DNA from: Pomphorhynchus laevis
Lineage: Eukaryota; Acanthocephala; Palaeacanthocephala; Echinorhynchida; Pomphorhynchidae
DNA: 64,000 nt
Direction of reading: 5' to 3'
Assembly: GCA_012934845.2 (NCBI GenBank)
Contig: WNNJ02002141.1
Span: forward strand, 62,001-126,000
Shown here: positions 60,370 to 64,000 of the stretch, piece after piece
Layout of the letters: the number at the start of each line of letters is the position of its first letter
Numbering within the stretch: the first letter of the stretch is position 1
Position numbers and translations under genes: made by a program
The notes under the pieces: generated by a model
The model's database searches: none
What the model was told of the DNA's origin: nothing
Seen by the model: the letters and a program-made list of their open reading frames with translations, nothing else

Positions 60370-61671
60370 TTATTTTAACGTGGCAAATGCGTGCCAGCGC
60401 ACGCTTACATGACTACAACAAAACAAGACTGTAAATCAGGTGTCGAGAAGGTGTGAACGGAGGAGGTGTTTGAATGTGATAAAGGAGGGAGCGCGGCGGA
60501 CGTCGAGAGGGAGTTGATTCCAGGCGAGTGAGGCGGCGACGAGGAAGGATCGGAGACCGTAGTTGTTGGAGTAATTAGGAACGTGGAGTAAGAGGGTATG
60601 ACAGGAACGAAGCGATAGCGAGGTGGGGCGAGTATCGTCTAAGAAAGGAAGGTTGATGAACGATGGGGAGCCGACAGCGATGAGACGAAAAGTAACGAGA
60701 AGAAGGCGGAGTTTGATGCGGATGTGGATGGTGGGCCAGGAGAGTTGGGCAAAATATGTGGATGTGTGGTCGAAGCGACGGAGACGAAAGAGCACTCGAA
60801 CGGCGGTGTTGATTATTCGTTGTAGGGGTAGGATGATGGATTTTGGAGAATTGGCGAAAATGGCTAAGGCAGTAATCGATTTTAGGGAAAAGAAGCGATG
60901 AAAGAAGATACATACAAGAACGGAAGTCGATAAGGGGGCGGATACGGCGGATGTCACGGAGAATTAAGTTAGACGAGCGGACCTTGTCACGGACGAAGGG
61001 TTTAAGGGAAAGGTGATCATCGAAATGGAAGCCTAAGAAAGTGAGATTGTGGACTATAGGGATGATCGATGAGGCAAAAGATACAATGGGAGGAGATATG
61101 TTTGGTTTACGGGGAAGGATCCACATTATTTTGGACTTTTCGGGGTTTAGAACGAGATGGAGATTGGAGAGACGTTTGTAGATAGAAGAAAGACAGTTGG
61201 AGGCAGAAATGCCGATATCGTGTATGCGATGTGCGGGTGCATGAGCATAGATTAGAATGTCATCGGCGTATTGCATGACGTTAAAGGAGTAAGGTTTGAT
61301 AAACGGAGAGAGATCGCCAAGCAAAAGAGAGAAAAGTAGGGGACCTAGGACTGAACCTTGTGGGACCCCGCAAAAGATAGGGATGGGAGGGGAGGATGAT
61401 GAATTAGAACAGACGCGAAAGGAACGGTCGGATAGATATGAGGCAATCCATGCTACGTAGGAGGAAGAAAAGCCGTAATCATAACGAAGGCGAGAAAGGA
61501 GGACGGAGTGGTCGACAATGTCGAATGCGGAGTAGAGTTCGAGGGAGATGAGAACACTATATAAAGCCTTGTCTCGAGAAATGAGTAAGTCGTTGTACAC
61601 TTTTATGCATGCGATTTCTGTCGAGTGATTAGAGCGGAAAGCGGATTGGAAAAAGTTGTTAACAGACTTCT
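60370..61671 (-). mobile_element. LINE group C 3' fragment, minus strand, tail to tail with its neighbour
   Basis: Minus frames 61699-60575 and 60957-60436 encode RT from FRSNHSTEIAC through FCGVPQGSVLGPLLFSLLLG, QYADDILIYAH and LTFLGFHFDDHLSLKP to the C-terminal SLAWNQLPLDVRRAPSFITF. One frameshift lies near 60900. The 3' hairpin is at 60389-60404, followed by CCACGTTAAAATAAATCC. It is very similar to 52205-53500, so both copies are fairly young. Confidence 0.88.
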
Positions 61672-62595
61672 CGAATTCATGCAGAATTGAGTAAACCATC
61701 GCCTCAATACCGCTGCGTTGTCCTGTATAGTTGAATTTGTATGCATATATCAGTTAGGTCCATTTGTACCCCTTGCATTATTACCTTCCCTACAATGCGC
61801 CTAATCACCTCGCCTTGCTAGATATATTACCTCACTAGGTAATCGGCTTACTATGTATGCTTTCATGTGTTCAGGTTTAATGAATTGGGTTAAAATTGAT
61901 ATATTAAATTCACGTAGTTGAGCTGTCAGCTGAGCCTCGTATAGATCTTGCTGTACGTATTATGTTTTCGTCATTTAGTTCATAGAATCTCGATTCGTTG
62001 TGTTGGACACAGTTGAGCAAGGTAGCTCGCAGCAAACACTGTGTATACATACTCCCTACATGTATGGATGCTAATTTTTCTCGCACAGTAGTTTCTCCAA
62101 TCATGTGATTGAGAGATACGAGGCTAGCTTCCGAGTTCTTACTCATCAGTAGTCTACTTGCTTTTCCAATTCAATCCATTCTGATAAACTTAGCGACTCT
62201 CACCACATTTTCCTCGTTTAGATGTCAGACCATTCATTTGGACTAGTATATTCGCCTGACTTTTCTTAAATATTTTATTAAAATATTTTTTTAAAATATT
62301 AGTATATATATCTTATATTATTAAAATATTACAGTTGAGAGGTCTCCGTCTATTATTTCATTCTCTTCAGTACAAGAATGTTGTTCTATTGATCTGTAAC
62401 TGGTATCATCTTCTCTTTTAGTCAGAAATAGGGGCTCCAAATTTAACATACGAACACAATTAAAAGCAGCACAGTTGATGCATGTTCGCTTGGCATGCCA
62501 CAAGGACACCTTACACATATTGCAGGCACTGAGTTGCAGTTGCAACATTTACAGCAGTGAATGTAACACCTCGTGGCATTTCAGGTAAGTATCAG
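61672..62595 (-). mobile_element. LINE group B, 5' half of a split copy
   Basis: Minus order: a Cys-rich N-terminal block with one frameshift (CKCCNCNSVPAIC, then KRTCINCAAFNC) at about 62560-62450, a linker, SLNHMIGETTVREKLASIHV (about 62100), NCVQHNESRFYELNDENIIR, then GQRSGIEAMVYSILHEFEKS (about 61730), where the group C insert begins. It corresponds in order to the complete copy at 48708-52190. Confidence 0.75.
62265..62335. repeat. Isolated relative of the 130-bp end repeat
   Basis: TTTTAAAATATTAGTATATA, then a TCTTATATTATTAAAATATTA block, resembles part of the tandem unit at 63608-64000. It lies in the linker of the split group B element. Confidence 0.6.
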
Positions 62596-62639
62596 TGACA
62601 AATGTGATCTAATCAAATTGTGTATCTTGTATGTATAAT

Positions 62640-63470
62640 CTTCAATTAATTGTATTTATATTAAAACTCCAACTCTTCTGCGCCGGTTCATCTCAGCTGC
62701 AGTGTACCACAAGGATCCGTTCTAGGGCCGCTTCTTTTCACCCTTTTTCTTAGTGATTTATCTTCCATCGTGGTCCCTTTCGGCTTTGAAGTTATTCAGT
62801 ACGCTGACGATATAGTAATCTATGCATCATGCACACTTACATCTGCATCCAACCTCGCTTCTGATGCATCGTCTTGCCTCTCTGCTATTCACGCATATCT
62901 TTGTTCAATCCGTATGTTTTTAAACAACGAGAAATCTAACATGATGTGGATAACACCGCGCCACTCTTACACCCTCGATTTCCAGTATGCACACACAATT
63001 TCCGTCTACCAGAAGTGACTATCGTGACAATCCTCGGTGTCCCTTTTGACAATAATCTCTCGTTTCTGCCTTTTATTCGTAGCAAGATCAGTTCATGCTC
63101 CCTCATCCTCCGTGACATTCGAAGTGTCCATAGAAACCTCGTCGTCAAATCGACAGCTATTTTAATCTCCAGCCTTTTCATGCCTCGTCACACTTGCATG
63201 GCAAATCAATTTCCGGCACAACCCTCCTTATCTATATCTTCCTGATAGCGCATCCAATATGACGACTGGTCTCTCACTAAGAAGTCATCGCTCCTACTCG
63301 CTTTTCGTCCCCCGTCACAATGGTAATCACGGATATCGTGCGTTCACCATCGCTGCACCACGCCTTTGGAACAAACTTCCTCGAGACACAAAATCATTGA
63401 CGTATCTTAAACACTTCAAAGCTTCCTTGATCGCCATACTTCTTGCAAACGAACTAAAATAACAATTTCA
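62640..63470 (+). mobile_element. CR1/L2-like LINE 3' fragment related to group C
   Basis: Frames 62770-63018, 62946-63245 and 63259-63462 give VPQGSVLGPLLFTLFLSDLS, QYADDIVIYAS, LGVPFDNNLSFLPFIRSKIS and the C-terminal GYRAFTIAAPRLWNKLPRDT. The sequence clearly differs from group C, so this is a sister family. Two or more frameshifts and a 5' truncation are present. An AATAAA-type site lies near 63590. Confidence 0.8.
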
Positions 63471-63607
63471 GCCGCAATCAATTCAATAACCCTACATACA
63501 AGTTCACACATTCATCGGAAGTAAACTTGTCTTTTAATTTTTATAGTGGGCCTGTAAATGGTTCTATTTTACCATAAAGACCACTCTAAATAAATTCTAT
63601 TATATTC

Positions 63608-64000
63608 TATTCCAAAACTTACAATATACAAATCAGCAAAATATTATTAAAAATTTCTAAATCTCTCAATTAGAATATAACAAAATTTTTATTATAATAT
63701 TTTCTTAAAATATCAGTGTATATATCGTATATTATTAAAATATTAAATTTACAATATACAAATCAACAAAATATTATTAAAAATTTCTAAATCTCTCAAT
63801 TAGAATATAACAAAATTTTTATTATAATATTTTCTTAAAATATCAGTGTATATATCGTATATTATTAAAATATTAAATTTACAATATACAAATCAACAAA
63901 ATATTATTAAAAATGTCTAAATCTCTCAATTAGAATATAACAAAATTTTTATTATAATATTTTCTTAAAATATCAGTGTATATATCGTATATTATTAAAA
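63608..64000. repeat. 130-bp tandem repeat running off the window
   Basis: Units start with TTACAATATACAAATCA at 63619, 63749 and 63879 and include AAATCTCTCAATTAGAATAT and TATCAGTGTATATATCGTAT. The three visible units are nearly identical, and the array continues past the end. Confidence 0.93.

Noticed and set aside
1-64000. tRNA, rRNA or snRNA genes
   Set aside because: I looked for conserved A/B-box and rRNA-like stretches and saw none I could support by eye; a covariance-model scan would be decisive.

Overview
This is an AT-rich animal (metazoan) nuclear window. The evidence is spliced, animal-type housekeeping genes with GT-AG introns, no bacterial-style operons, and a heavy load of animal-type LINEs plus one Ty3/gypsy element. 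I cannot place the species. The mix of tiny introns (43-53 bp) with repeat-filled long ones, and the AT bias, would fit a reduced or parasitic invertebrate, but that is inference.

Three host genes are supported. RIOK1 (18S rRNA maturation kinase) lies on + at 12805-14316, with a possible extra first exon at 12514-12543. PRPF4 (U4/U6 snRNP WD40 protein) lies on - and runs through 12 exons from 33474 to 20330. TOMM22/TOM22 (mitochondrial import receptor) lies on - in 4 exons from 40429 to 36146. I rebuilt the two spliced genes from phase-compatible exons. They share a strand, 2.7 kb apart, and have unrelated roles (splicing, mitochondrial protein import).

The rest is mostly mobile DNA. I use four working LINE groups. 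A is CR1-like with two ORFs; its best copy is 42440-46815 and fragments lie at 9.7-12.5, 16.8-17.6, 26.2-26.9, 40.9-42.3, 46.8-47.3 and 47.8-48.7 kb. B has a Cys-rich N-terminus, an RT and a C-terminal domain that looks nuclease-like; its best copy is 48708-52190, a second copy at 57.9-62.6 kb is split by nested insertions, and fragments sit inside PRPF4 introns. C is a CR1/L2-like LINE with a 3' hairpin (15.2, 52.2-53.8, 57.1, 59.6-60.3 and 60.4-61.7 kb, with a relative at 62.6-63.5 kb). D is an I/Jockey-like LINE with zinc knuckles (1-5.5 kb, two copies head to head). A Ty3/gypsy pol region with one long open frame fills 53.85-56.4 kb, next to a broken second gypsy fragment.

Satellite and palindromic DNA is prominent. 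There is a 2.5-kb satellite with a three-monomer 398-bp higher-order period (5.64-8.14 kb), and a ~333-bp tandem array carrying 12 TGACGTCA-type sites about one helical turn apart, just past the 3' end of PRPF4. A ~370-bp unit is arranged as a large palindrome between PRPF4 and TOM22, several fold-back elements lie inside TOM22 introns, and a 130-bp tandem repeat runs off the window end. Host-gene pieces have also been copied: part of the last PRPF4 exon recurs in the intron beside it, and 87 identical bases of the TOM22 intron 1/exon 2 junction recur about 7 kb away in inverted orientation inside a dead LINE.
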